From Flavobacteriaceae bacterium D16 (lineage in GTDB: Bacteria; Bacteroidota; Bacteroidia; Flavobacteriales; Flavobacteriaceae): a stretch of 64,000 nt of DNA. Made by a program: the position numbers and the translations under genes. Shown here piece by piece: positions 18,052-26,953 of this stretch. The stretch spans positions 1,116,001 to 1,180,000 of the forward strand of contig JAJTJC010000036.1 of assembly GCA_021295155.1 (NCBI GenBank). Reading direction: 5' to 3'. The stretch's first letter is position 1. Every line of letters begins with the position of its first letter. The notes under the pieces are model-generated. The model made no database searches. It saw only the letters and a program-made list of their open reading frames with translations, and had not been told where the DNA came from.

Positions 18052-18348
18052 ATGTCGAAATTTGGAGAACTCATCGATTTAAATGTCCCGGTACTTCTGG
18101 ATTTTTATGCAGAATGGAACGAACAATCTACCTCCATGCACCCTGTACTACGAGATGTAGCTGCCGCCCTTGGAGACAAAGGCAAAGTGATTAAGATAGA
18201 TGTGGATAAAAACAAGGAGCTTTCCCAGGCCCTTCGTATCAAGGGTTTACCCACTTTAATGATCTACAAAAAGGGTGAGATGGTTTGGAGACAAAGCGGT
18301 GAACAGGATGCCAACACCCTCATAGGTATCTTGAACGAGTATGTTTAG
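18052..18348 (+). CDS. Thioredoxin-fold protein lacking the CxxC active site
   Basis: A 98-residue protein with the whole thioredoxin fold: the central strand VLLDFYAEW, the KIDVDKN strand and the cis-proline loop GLPT. The redox motif is replaced: where thioredoxin has WCGPC, this protein has WNEQS (Asn23 and Ser26). The entire protein contains no cysteine, so it cannot do dithiol chemistry. It may act as a binding or chaperone module. A TACTTTTG -7 element lies at 18021-18028, about 23 bases before the ATG. I recall similar WNEQS proteins in other Flavobacteriaceae, which would argue for a retained function, but I cannot verify this here. Confidence 0.9.
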   Translation: MSKFGELIDLNVPVLLDFYAEWNEQSTSMHPVLRDVAAALGDKGKVIKIDVDKNKELSQALRIKGLPTLMIYKKGEMVWRQSGEQDANTLIGILNEYV

Positions 18349-18419
18349 GCGCTGCTTACCCTCCTGTTTTCTACGGTAAAAAAATAAGGCTTTTATCCTT
18401 TATCAACTTCGTATATTGC

Positions 18420-21400
18420 CTATGGCAACATACTGTCTGATGCAGTATCAACTTCCATACGAATTGTATCTGGGGTCTCCTCCCAACTGTCCTCTTCTAG
18501 TATTTCATCCTGGTAAAAATGACTGAACAGGTCAATGGTTTCATTGAAAACTTCTGTTTCTATTTCGGCCATTTCCCGATCGTTATTCTCGATAAGTATA
18601 TCAATATTCCGCCGGTAGCCTTCCATATCAGAAATAATCTCCTCAATTTTATCGTATTGCTCATCAAGTGGAATGCCGGCATAGTATTCCAGACGGTCCT
18701 GATAGATTCCCTTAAGCTTTTTAAAGAGCGCCCTGGCTTTCTCCGTTTCCCCAACTTTATAGTACCCGTCTACATAAGGTTCCACAAAGGTGTAATACCC
18801 GAAATATTCAACTGGCATATTGGTCAGTGCGATATCTAAAATTTCTCTGGCTTTATCAATTTTGTTTTCATTTATAAGTTCTTCCGCAAGTCTTGCCAGA
18901 TTTCCACGGAAGGATAGTCCCTGAGTTCGCGTCTGGGGATCGTGATAGATGTCTGAGCTTCCTGAATTGCCCCAGTCCCATTTGGTGACAACCTCATACA
19001 TGCGATCGGTATCTATACGACCCATTTCATATGGACTTTCATTAACCGTTTTTATGGGAACAAGCTTGTAAGCCAATCCTTCCAGTTGCAGGTAATCCTT
19101 CATCCAGATATACTCTGCCTTATCAAAGCTTCCACCTGAGAAATAAATAGGCCTTTTCCAATCGTTATTGGCCATTATATCCAACATCATGATACGGTTT
19201 TTGGGCAATGCCGAAGGCAGGTCAATATCAATATAGTCCACAATTAGTGCAGAGTCCTTGGCTTTTACCAGGCCGCTTTGCAAGACATTTTGCTTATTGA
19301 CAGGTATCCTTAGTTTATTGGTAGGATAGTAAACTAAATCCAGGGTGCTTTCCGGGTATTCGCTTAGATCCCGTCCTTGTTTTTCAAGGATATACCGCAA
19401 TTTGGTTTGTGGATTGTCACTGGCCACCCAATTCATGAAGTCTTTGATATTCCACCTTTTATCAGTGATTTCCTGGTAATAGATAACATCCCGGTTTCCG
19501 TAACGATATAAATCATGGGTCAGTTGAGAAGGAATAGGATCACTTTTGTACGCTTTTCGCTTCATCTGATCTACATACCAGTCTGTGGCAAAAAGACTTG
19601 TACATATTACGCGCACATCTGTGCGATGCCCCTCAATTTCCTGAACATACCATAGAGGAAATGTATCGTTATCACCAATGGTAAAAAGCATGGCACCGGT
19701 ATCTTCCTCACAGGAATCCAGATAGGCCATGGCACTCGCCCTTGCTGTATATCGCCCTGAACGGTCATGGTCGTCCCAGTTTTGGAAGGCCATGACCCCC
19801 GGTACTGCCAGTAAGCATACTACCAGTACCGCTGGTGCCAGTATTTTTGGTGTCAGGTATTTTTTAAATTCCTCAAAAAGGCCATATACACCAATCCCTA
19901 TCCAGAGTGCAAAAATATAGAAGGAACCTACCAGTGAATAATCCCTTTCCCTGGGCTGGAATATGTAGGGATTTGTATAAAATTGTATGGCTAGCCCTGT
20001 GAACAGGAAAAACACAAAAAGTACCCAAAAGTGTTTCGGGTTTTTTGAAAGCTGGAATACCAATCCTATTATACCCAGCAGCAAGGGTAGAAAAAAATAG
20101 GTGTTGCGGCCCTTGTTATTTAAAACATCGTCCGGGAGGTTATTCTGGCTCCCCAGGCGCAGGCTGTCAATAAAGTTGATTCCGCTGATCCATTCCCCAT
20201 TGCCATTATAACGGCCTTGGATATCATCTTTCTTCCCTACGAAGTTCCACATGAAATAGCGCCAGTACATATATCCGAACTGAAACTGGAACATATAACC
20301 CAGGTTATCCCAAATAGAGGGAGGTTCTACCTCGAGGTATTCCCCAAATTGCCTGAGAAAATTTATATACTGGGCTTCGTCAATTTCACCGTTGGCCAGC
20401 CCGTTCTTTACCTGTGCGGCTGCCCTCCTTAACTCCTCATTGGAAGACTTTAGACGAAATTCCAGCGGCCCGAAATATTTCATATAGTTTTCCGCATGCT
20501 GTTCGCTCCACATTCGAGGCAACACGCCACGGTGGCCTTCGTTAGGTCCCTGCATGGCATCCTTGTAATTATTAACAATGATGTATTTGCCCAGAGCATA
20601 ATCCTTTTCATATTTGGGTTTGTCGTCTTCATCTTCGCCAGCCGGGGCAAAAAGGTTAGAAAAATAGGTTCCGTAAACAGGACTATCTACTCCCGGATAT
20701 TGCTCTCGATTGTAATAGGCTAATAAAGACCTTGCATCTGAAGGGTTATTTTCATTAACCACTACATTGGCATTCGCCCGTATAGGCAGAATAAGCCATG
20801 ATGAAAATCCAAGGAACAAAAAGAGCGCGCACAATACCAGCGTATTGGCAATGCGAAAATTGTTTTTACGGGTATAACGCAGACCAAAATAAAAGGCTGC
20901 TATAAAAAGCAGTCCCATAATGATAGTTCCCGAATTAAAGGGCAAGCCGATACTATTGATGAAAAACACTTCACTCCATCCAAATAGCTTTAATACATAG
21001 GTTAGGGAAAATTTATAGACCAGCATCAATACTGCAATTACCAGAATATTGGCCGCTAAAAAGTTCTTGACTGTAGTAGTTTTATATTGCTTAAAATAAT
21101 AAAGCAAACCTATAGACGGGATCGCTAAGAAGCCCATGAATTGAATTCCAAATGTGAGTCCCACCACAAAAGAAATCAGGATAAGAAAACGATTACCCCT
21201 GGGATGATCCAGGTCATCGGTCCACTTAAGACCCAGCCATAAAAGCAAAGCCATTATAAAACTCGCCATGGCATATACTTCTGTTTCTACCGCATTGAAC
21301 CAGAAACTATCCGAATAGGTGAAAGCAAGGCTTCCTACTAGTCCGCTACCCAAAACGGCAATAGCATGGCCGTTTGTAAAGGATACACCAGCTGGGATTA

Positions 21401-21716
21401 ATTTACGAACCAGATTGGTAATGGTCCAGAACATTAATAGAATGGTAAAGGCACTGGAAACCCCGGATACGTAATTGACCATTCGCGCTATCTGATCTGC
21501 CTCCAGAGCAAACATGGCAAAGAAGGCCCCGATCATTTGAAGTAAAGGGGCACCTGGAGGGTGACCTACCTGTAATTTGGCTGAGGTAGTGATGTACTCA
21601 CCAGCATCCCAGAAGCTGCCGGTAGGTTCTACGGTTAATCCGTAGGTTATCAGGGCTATTAAAAAAGCAACCCAGCCTAGGCGGGTTTCCCATTTTTCAA
21701 AGTTCTTTGCAAACAT
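18420..21716 (-). CDS. DUF2723 (TMEM260-like) multi-span membrane protein
   Basis: 1098 residues. The N-terminal ~650 residues contain about twelve membrane segments and the DUF2723 signature FWDAGEYITTSAKLQVGHPPG. Asp and Glu in that loop resemble the acidic catalytic pair of GT-C glycosyltransferases. The rest is a large soluble part with many Tyr/Trp residues and helical repeats at about 960-1050 (ELINENKIDKAREIL, YYKVGETEKARALFKKL). Animal TMEM260 is an O-mannosyltransferase, so a role in protein glycosylation is plausible, since Bacteroidota O-glycosylate exported proteins. That is inference. The gene is single and convergent with the thioredoxin-fold gene. Confidence 0.85.
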   Translation of the reverse strand: MFAKNFEKWETRLGWVAFLIALITYGLTVEPTGSFWDAGEYITTSAKLQVGHPPGAPLLQMIGAFFAMFALEADQIARMVNYVSGVSSAFTILLMFWTITNLVRKLIPAGVSFTNGHAIAVLGSGLVGSLAFTYSDSFWFNAVETEVYAMASFIMALLLWLGLKWTDDLDHPRGNRFLILISFVVGLTFGIQFMGFLAIPSIGLLYYFKQYKTTTVKNFLAANILVIAVLMLVYKFSLTYVLKLFGWSEVFFINSIGLPFNSGTIIMGLLFIAAFYFGLRYTRKNNFRIANTLVLCALFLFLGFSSWLILPIRANANVVVNENNPSDARSLLAYYNREQYPGVDSPVYGTYFSNLFAPAGEDEDDKPKYEKDYALGKYIIVNNYKDAMQGPNEGHRGVLPRMWSEQHAENYMKYFGPLEFRLKSSNEELRRAAAQVKNGLANGEIDEAQYINFLRQFGEYLEVEPPSIWDNLGYMFQFQFGYMYWRYFMWNFVGKKDDIQGRYNGNGEWISGINFIDSLRLGSQNNLPDDVLNNKGRNTYFFLPLLLGIIGLVFQLSKNPKHFWVLFVFFLFTGLAIQFYTNPYIFQPRERDYSLVGSFYIFALWIGIGVYGLFEEFKKYLTPKILAPAVLVVCLLAVPGVMAFQNWDDHDRSGRYTARASAMAYLDSCEEDTGAMLFTIGDNDTFPLWYVQEIEGHRTDVRVICTSLFATDWYVDQMKRKAYKSDPIPSQLTHDLYRYGNRDVIYYQEITDKRWNIKDFMNWVASDNPQTKLRYILEKQGRDLSEYPESTLDLVYYPTNKLRIPVNKQNVLQSGLVKAKDSALIVDYIDIDLPSALPKNRIMMLDIMANNDWKRPIYFSGGSFDKAEYIWMKDYLQLEGLAYKLVPIKTVNESPYEMGRIDTDRMYEVVTKWDWGNSGSSDIYHDPQTRTQGLSFRGNLARLAEELINENKIDKAREILDIALTNMPVEYFGYYTFVEPYVDGYYKVGETEKARALFKKLKGIYQDRLEYYAGIPLDEQYDKIEEIISDMEGYRRNIDILIENNDREMAEIETEVFNETIDLFSHFYQDEILEEDSWEETPDTIRMEVDTASDSMLP

Positions 21717-21835
21717 GGATGTTCCTATTTACGGGTCGGAGCGAATTTACTAATTATAAAATTTAACCCCGGTTATTTTTGTAAAACCTTTAACAGCCTC
21801 AAGGGCGGTATTGCCTGTTTTATATCCATAATTTG

Positions 21836-21866
21836 TTTGTCCAAACAAAAGATTGTTTTAAATTTG
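21836..21866 (+). promoter_or_regulatory. Bacteroidota promoter of tRNA-Gln
   Basis: TTTG at 21836-21839, 19-base spacer, TAAATTTG at 21859-21866. Both boxes match the consensus and lie 18 bases before the mature tRNA. A second TTTG (21832-21835) is directly adjacent. Confidence 0.8.
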
Positions 21867-21884
21867 TCCGCTCTTCCAAGAGAA

Positions 21885-21956
21885 TGGCCTATGGTGTAAT
21901 TGGCAACACTACTGGTTTTGGTCCAGTCATTCTAGGTTCGAGTCCTAGTAGGCCAA
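21885..21956 (+). tRNA. tRNA-Gln (anticodon TTG)
   Basis: A complete cloverleaf can be drawn. The acceptor stem is TGGCCTA with TAGGCCA, and the anticodon stem is ACTGG/CCAGT around loop TTTTGGT with anticodon TTG. The T-stem is CTAGG/CCTAG around TTCGAGT. The discriminator base is A21956, and CCA is not encoded. The start TGG instead of the usual GGG-type is typical of tRNA-Gln. A promoter lies directly upstream and an intrinsic terminator directly downstream, so this is a single-gene transcription unit. Confidence 0.95.
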
Positions 21957-21963
21957 CGCAGAG

Positions 21964-21997
21964 ACCCCTTGAAATTTTATTTTTCGAGGGGTTTTTT
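21964..21997 (+). terminator. Intrinsic terminator of tRNA-Gln
   Basis: An 11-bp stem (21964-21974 with 21982-21992, one G-T pair) encloses a 7-base loop and is followed by a T-run. It begins 8 bases after the tRNA. The next ~150 bases, up to the sugar isomerase-like gene, show no other feature. Confidence 0.85.
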
Positions 21998-22152
21998 GTT
22001 GGGGGTAGGATAACGGAACTTCTGATTCACCTGACTAGTTATTTTAGCATAAAGCCTTATCTTTCTGGTCCTATAATTTCATCTAAACCCAAGGCTGGGA
22101 TGAGGGAACGATAAAAGCAATTAAATTTTAATCCACCGTAAAATCTAAGGTT

Positions 22153-23031
22153 ATGAACAATTTTAAAATATCTGGCAGGATAGGTTTATGGATAATAGCC
22201 CTGACCTTTTTTTTCATTAACGAGAATAACGCCCAGGAAAAATTTGGAGGCCTTGCCCTATATACCGTCAGGCAAGAAATGAACAAGGACCCCTTGGAAA
22301 CTTTGGAAAAGGTTGCTGAAGCGGGCTACGCCTATGTTGAATCTGCTGGCTATAGAAACGGAAAATTCTACGAGATGGAACCCAGTGAATTCAATTCCAA
22401 ACTAAAAAGTCTGGGTCTTCAACCCCTAAGTGCCCATCAGGGTAGCGTAACACTGGAAAATGCCGATGCCATGATCGCGGATGTAAAGGCCGCTGGTTTT
22501 ACCTATTTTGTGGTTCCTGTTCCTCCTATGGGCATGTTTACATACGATAGGAATACCGGGTCCATGGGGATGAAAGGAAGTATAGAAGAGTTGGCCGATA
22601 TTTTAAAGGTATTGGGTAAAAAGTGTAATGAAGCCGGACTGAAACTCCTGTATCACAACCATGATTTTGAGTTCAAAGCCAATGAAAATGGAGTTGCTCC
22701 AATAGATTATTTGCTTGAAAACCTGGACCCGGAATACGTAAATTTCCAGATGGATTTGTTCTGGGTAACCAAGGCTGGTGCCAATCCCATTGCCTATTTT
22801 GAAAAATACCCGGGCCGATTTAAGATCTGGCATGTTAAGGATATGGACGATCAGGGCCGCTTTGCGCCGGTAGGCCGGGGAACCATCGACTTTGAGAGCA
22901 TACTTCAACAGAAATCATTGTCGGGAATGAAATATTATATGGTAGAACAGGACAGGACCTTTGACGGCTTGGAGCCTCTTGAGGCTATCAGAATAAGCCA
23001 TGATGGGATAAAGAAAATGGGATTTAATTAA
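22153..23031 (+). CDS. Secreted sugar phosphate isomerase/epimerase-like TIM barrel
   Basis: 292 residues. Residues 1-28 form a signal peptide (hydrophobic IGLWIIALTFFF, cleavage after NAQ), followed by an AP-endonuclease-2/xylose isomerase-like barrel. Visible family features are LYTVRQEMNKDP, the metal-site segment LLYHNHDFEF, the QMDLFWV strand, KIWHVKD and VGRGTIDFESIL. The metal ligands (His in YHNHD, Asp in QMDL, His in WHVKD, Glu in VEQD) appear intact, so it is probably an active isomerase or epimerase in the periplasm. The substrate is unknown. A GH3-family lipoprotein gene follows on the same strand, which suggests shared carbohydrate processing. Confidence 0.85.
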   Translation: MNNFKISGRIGLWIIALTFFFINENNAQEKFGGLALYTVRQEMNKDPLETLEKVAEAGYAYVESAGYRNGKFYEMEPSEFNSKLKSLGLQPLSAHQGSVTLENADAMIADVKAAGFTYFVVPVPPMGMFTYDRNTGSMGMKGSIEELADILKVLGKKCNEAGLKLLYHNHDFEFKANENGVAPIDYLLENLDPEYVNFQMDLFWVTKAGANPIAYFEKYPGRFKIWHVKDMDDQGRFAPVGRGTIDFESILQQKSLSGMKYYMVEQDRTFDGLEPLEAIRISHDGIKKMGFN

Positions 23032-23144
23032 ACGCAATTTGTTCCTAAAACCAACTCTTATGTATGGCAAAGGAACAATGTCTTAGATGGAATAATTTAC
23101 AGTTTGGGCTTTTTTTGAGGAGGCTTTTTCTAACAAAATTGACA

Positions 23145-25454
23145 ATGTTAAATTTTAAAGATGTAATGAAATCAGCTAGTATGCTGATATTGCTTTTTGT
23201 AACAGCTTGTGGCCCTAAGTTTACCGAAGAAATCAAAGAAGGTTATACAATGGTTCACAACGAGGGGGGAAGTACTCTCGGATTTAGTCCTGTTTCCGGC
23301 GTCAAAATACTTACAGAAGACGGTTTTGCTTTTAAGGATTTAAACAAAAACGGAATCCTTGATGTTTATGAGGATTGGAGACTACCTGTAGATGAACGGG
23401 CAACGGATCTGGCCTCTAAAATGAGCATCGAGCAAATTGCTGGCCTGATGTTGTACAGTGCTCACCAGTCTATTCCCGGAGCTGGCAGATCTTTTTTTGG
23501 GCCTGTAACCTATAACGGGAAACCCTTTTCAGAAAGTGGTGCCGAACCAAGTGATCTTTCTGATGCACAAAAAATATTCCTCACGAAAGACAATTTAAGG
23601 CATGTACTTATTACCAGTGTAGCATCTCCTGAGGTAGCTGCTCGCTGGAATAACAATGCTCAGGGGATGGTAGAGGGAATAGGTATGGGTATCCCTGTAA
23701 ATTCCAGCTCTGACCCCAGGCACGGGAGTGACGCCTATGCAGAGTATAATGCCGGTGCTGGAGGAGATATCTCTATGTGGCCCGGCACCCTTGGAATTGC
23801 TGCAAGTTTTGATCCCGGGCTGATGTATCAGTTCGGTGCTATAGGTTCCAAAGAATACAGAGCTTTGGGAATAGCCACAGCATTGTCTCCCCAAATTGAT
23901 TTAGCGACAGAACCCCGATGGAGCCGTTTTGATGGCACTATGGGAGAAGACCCTGATTTGGTAACGGATATGGCAAAGGCCTATATAGAAGGTTTTCAAT
24001 CGTCAGACGAGGGCGGATGGGGCTATCAAAGCGTCAATGCCATGGTTAAACACTGGCCTGGAGGAGGGCCTGAAGAAGGAGGGCGTGATGCCCACTTCGG
24101 TTATGGGGCCTATGCAGTATATCCTGGTAATAATCTTAAAGATCATTTGAAACCCTTTGTCCACGGAGCGTTTAATTTAGAAGGGGGGACCGGGGAAGCC
24201 GCGGCGGTAATGCCTTATTACACCATTTCATTTAATCAGGATACCATTAACCATGAAAATGTAGGTAACGGTTTCAATAAGTATTTAATCACAGATCTAC
24301 TTAGGGGGAAATATGGTTATGATGGGGTAGTGTGTACAGATTGGGGAATTACACGCGATGCTACCAATGTCCATGAATTTCAGGGCAAACCCTGGGGTGT
24401 GGAAGAACTTAGTGAGGCCGAAAGGCATTATAAGGCTATCGAAGCAGGTTGCGACCAATTTGGGGGTAATAACCAAATGGGTCCGGTAATAGAAGCCTAT
24501 AATATGGGGGTAGTCGAACATGGGGAATTGAATATGCGCAAACGTTTTGAGACTTCGGCTGTTCGCTTGTTAAAAAACATTTTCCGGGTTGGATTATTTG
24601 AAAACCCATATTTAGACGTCTCGGAAACCAAAAATACAGTTGGTAACCCTGAATTTATGAAGGCCGGTTATGAGGCTCAGCTTAGATCCATTGTGATGCT
24701 GAAAAATACCCATAACACCTTACCTGTAATGGAAAGAAAAAAAGTATATGTTCCTCAGCGCTATGTAGCTGCAAGTAGAAATTGGTTTGGGGTGGTAACG
24801 CCTGAGCGTCAGGAACACCCTATTAATATGGAAGTAGTTGATGATTATTTTGAGGTAGTTAACAACCCTGAGGATGCAGATTTTGCACTAGTGGCAATAA
24901 AAAGCCCGGATGGCGGAGTTGGCTATGATATTAAGGATAAGGAGCAGGGTGGTAACGGCTATGTACCTATAAGTTTGCAGTATGGTTCCTACGAGGCGGC
25001 CCGAGCACGTGATACAAGTTTGGCCGGAGGGAGTTTTCTGGAAGACTTTAGCAACCGCACGTATAGGGGCAAGAAAGTAAATGCTAATAACATTTCAGAT
25101 ATGCAACTGGTTAATGATACCAAGAAGCAAATGGGAGATAAACCTGTAATTGTGGTCGTCCATGTTTCCAAGCCCATGGTATTTTCGGAAATTGAAAGCA
25201 ATGCCGCATCCATTTTAATCCACATGGGTGTACAGGACCAGGCATTGATGGATATCATATCGGGTAAAACAGAACCCTCGGCATTACTACCATTTCAGAT
25301 GCCGGCTGATATGATTACCGTTGAGCAACAGTTAGAGGATTTGCCAAGAGATATGAAACCTTACCAGGATTCTGAAGGAAATAAATACGATTTTGCATTC
25401 GGTTTAAATTGGGCAGGTACTATTACAGATGAACGGGTTAACAGATATAAATAG
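23145..25454 (+). CDS. Glycoside hydrolase family 3 lipoprotein
   Basis: Exo-acting beta-glycosidase of family GH3, about 769 residues. I start it at the ATG at 23145 because this gives a normal lipoprotein signal ending in FVTAC. A start at 23166 is also possible, and longer frames add non-signal sequence. The N-terminal (beta/alpha)8 domain shows TEPRWSRFDGTMGEDPDL, VKHWPGGGPEEGGRDAHFG and the nucleophile loop VVCTDWG with Asp at about residue 399. The C-terminal alpha/beta domain has AQLRSIVMLKN. The DxNKNGxLDxYEDW segment near the N-terminus looks like a calcium-binding loop. It is likely outer-membrane anchored and may work with the secreted isomerase upstream. Confidence 0.93.
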   Translation: MLNFKDVMKSASMLILLFVTACGPKFTEEIKEGYTMVHNEGGSTLGFSPVSGVKILTEDGFAFKDLNKNGILDVYEDWRLPVDERATDLASKMSIEQIAGLMLYSAHQSIPGAGRSFFGPVTYNGKPFSESGAEPSDLSDAQKIFLTKDNLRHVLITSVASPEVAARWNNNAQGMVEGIGMGIPVNSSSDPRHGSDAYAEYNAGAGGDISMWPGTLGIAASFDPGLMYQFGAIGSKEYRALGIATALSPQIDLATEPRWSRFDGTMGEDPDLVTDMAKAYIEGFQSSDEGGWGYQSVNAMVKHWPGGGPEEGGRDAHFGYGAYAVYPGNNLKDHLKPFVHGAFNLEGGTGEAAAVMPYYTISFNQDTINHENVGNGFNKYLITDLLRGKYGYDGVVCTDWGITRDATNVHEFQGKPWGVEELSEAERHYKAIEAGCDQFGGNNQMGPVIEAYNMGVVEHGELNMRKRFETSAVRLLKNIFRVGLFENPYLDVSETKNTVGNPEFMKAGYEAQLRSIVMLKNTHNTLPVMERKKVYVPQRYVAASRNWFGVVTPERQEHPINMEVVDDYFEVVNNPEDADFALVAIKSPDGGVGYDIKDKEQGGNGYVPISLQYGSYEAARARDTSLAGGSFLEDFSNRTYRGKKVNANNISDMQLVNDTKKQMGDKPVIVVVHVSKPMVFSEIESNAASILIHMGVQDQALMDIISGKTEPSALLPFQMPADMITVEQQLEDLPRDMKPYQDSEGNKYDFAFGLNWAGTITDERVNRYK

Positions 25455-25505
25455 CGCTTTGTTTCTAAAACTTCTTATTATCACGAACCACCTGCAACAT
25501 AGCTG

Positions 25506-26750
25506 TTATTCCTCTTCTTCGATATCATTATTGATAATTTCCAAGTCTATATTATCTGGCGCAATCGGTTTCTTGCGATTCTTTATCATTGCCCAGGTCA
25601 TGATTAAACTGGTACCAATAATAACAAACAACAATATGCCCGGCTCAAAATTTATCACCTGGGCTTCCGCCGGGATGGCATAGAACAGCAGTACAGTAAT
25701 CAATCCTCTGGGAGCTACAAAAAGTTGCGGAAATATATCCTTGCCCAAAAAGGTGCGCAGTAAAACAAAGCGGATGCCGTAAATAGAAGCCAGGATCAGC
25801 ATGCTGATCAACAAAACGCGTATACTTAATAAGGAAGAAAGTACAATGGTAATACCGAATACCACAAAGAAAAATGTCCGCACCACAAAGGCAGATTCCA
25901 GGGTAATGATATGCAATTCCTTGTAGATTTGCTCTGCCCTGTCTTCTTTTAAATAACGTTTCAGGGGTCCTCCGAAGAACAGCTTCATGTTGGCAATCAC
26001 CAGTCCGAAAATGAGTATGATAATCAGGGATGAAAGATGGAATTTTTTGCCAATTGCGTATAACAAAAGTAAAACGGCTATCAGCAAGAATTGTTTTGCC
26101 TGCGACTTAATGCCCTGAAAGATCAGGATAATTACATAGCTGGCTATAATGGCAATCACAATGGTTAGTAAAATACTTCCGGCATACCCAGCCACTCCGG
26201 TACCTTCTTCCGGGTTAAGCTGACCAATAAGGAAATAGAAGAGAATGATACCGGCAATATCTGAAAAGGTGCTTTCATAAATGTGGAATTCCTTTTTCTC
26301 TTCCGATAGTCTCCCAACACTGGGGATTATTATCGCACTTGATAGTATGGAGAGCGGTGTGGCGTAAACCCAGGCCTGAGGCATGCTCATTTCCGGAACA
26401 AGGGCATGCAGGATCAGGGCCGCGATCCATGCAGACAGGCCTAAACCCATTAGAGCAATCGCCATGGATTTTAATAGAATCCAGATTTTGTCTTTTCGCA
26501 GTTCCAGTTCCAGGGCCGCTTCCAATACGATCATAATAAGTCCGACGATACCCAGAACTTCCAGTGCGGGGAATAGATCCGGTAGTTGGTCTACAAAGGC
26601 TTTGGCCACGTATTGGAGGATAATACCCAAGATAATGAGCATTAGAACAGAGGGAATATTCGTTTTACGGGACAACCCGTTAAACCAAAACGAAAGGATC
26701 AGGATTACAGAAGCCTCAATAATCAGATTGTAGGAAGAGAAAATATCCAT
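25506..26750 (-). CDS. Cation:proton antiporter (CPA family)
   Basis: 414 residues with about 12-13 membrane segments and the Na+/H+ exchanger domain. The central unwound region has TPLSILSSAIIIPSV followed by YESTFSDIAGI. This Ser-Asp pair sits where CPA1 antiporters usually have Asn-Asp and CPA2 have Asp-Asp. The C-terminus ends in a short acidic tail (NNDIEEEE). Role: pH or sodium homeostasis at the inner membrane. It is convergent with the GH3 gene and divergent from rimP, and appears to be a single-gene unit. Confidence 0.9.
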   Translation of the reverse strand: MDIFSSYNLIIEASVILILSFWFNGLSRKTNIPSVLMLIILGIILQYVAKAFVDQLPDLFPALEVLGIVGLIMIVLEAALELELRKDKIWILLKSMAIALMGLGLSAWIAALILHALVPEMSMPQAWVYATPLSILSSAIIIPSVGRLSEEKKEFHIYESTFSDIAGIILFYFLIGQLNPEEGTGVAGYAGSILLTIVIAIIASYVIILIFQGIKSQAKQFLLIAVLLLLYAIGKKFHLSSLIIILIFGLVIANMKLFFGGPLKRYLKEDRAEQIYKELHIITLESAFVVRTFFFVVFGITIVLSSLLSIRVLLISMLILASIYGIRFVLLRTFLGKDIFPQLFVAPRGLITVLLFYAIPAEAQVINFEPGILLFVIIGTSLIMTWAMIKNRKKPIAPDNIDLEIINNDIEEEE

Positions 26751-26882
26751 AGACAGGGTTTAAGCAGGATAACCACCTGTTTGCATTATAATAAATGTAC
26801 TATTAAATCTTCTAACCTAATTTAAAAAAGTTAAGGGTTGATTTAGCGGGATTTGAGAGTCGGATATTCATAAAAAATTTTG

Positions 26883-26890
26883 TATATTTG
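26883..26890 (+). promoter_or_regulatory. -7 element of the rimP-nusA-infB operon
   Basis: Exact TATATTTG. No TTTG lies at the ideal distance; the nearest is at 26852-26855, 27 bases away. Start of transcription would be near 26897, leaving a leader of about 57 bases that holds the hairpin at 26920-26940. Confidence 0.5.
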
Positions 26891-26919
26891 CGCCACTGAA
26901 AGGATAGTAATGTATTCAT

Positions 26920-26947
26920 GAGGGGACAAATAGTCCCCTCTTTTATT
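26920..26947 (+). promoter_or_regulatory. Terminator-like hairpin in the rimP-nusA leader (candidate attenuator)
   Basis: Perfect 8-bp GC-rich stem GAGGGGAC / GTCCCCTC around a 5-base loop, followed at once by TTTTATT. This has intrinsic-terminator form but sits between the promoter and the first gene, six bases before the rimP ATG at 26954. It should cause conditional early termination of the operon. NusA, encoded second in this operon, acts on exactly such hairpins, so NusA feedback is the simplest reading. Confidence 0.7.
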
Positions 26948-26953
26948 ACAGAA

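Noticed and set aside
18361-18415. Terminator between the thioredoxin-fold gene and the DUF2723 gene
   Set aside because: Only a 4-bp AAGG/CCTT stem near a T-run was found; too weak to call.
21833-22114. 93-codon plus-strand frame across tRNA-Gln
   Set aside because: It overlaps the tRNA, its promoter and its terminator, so it is not a gene.
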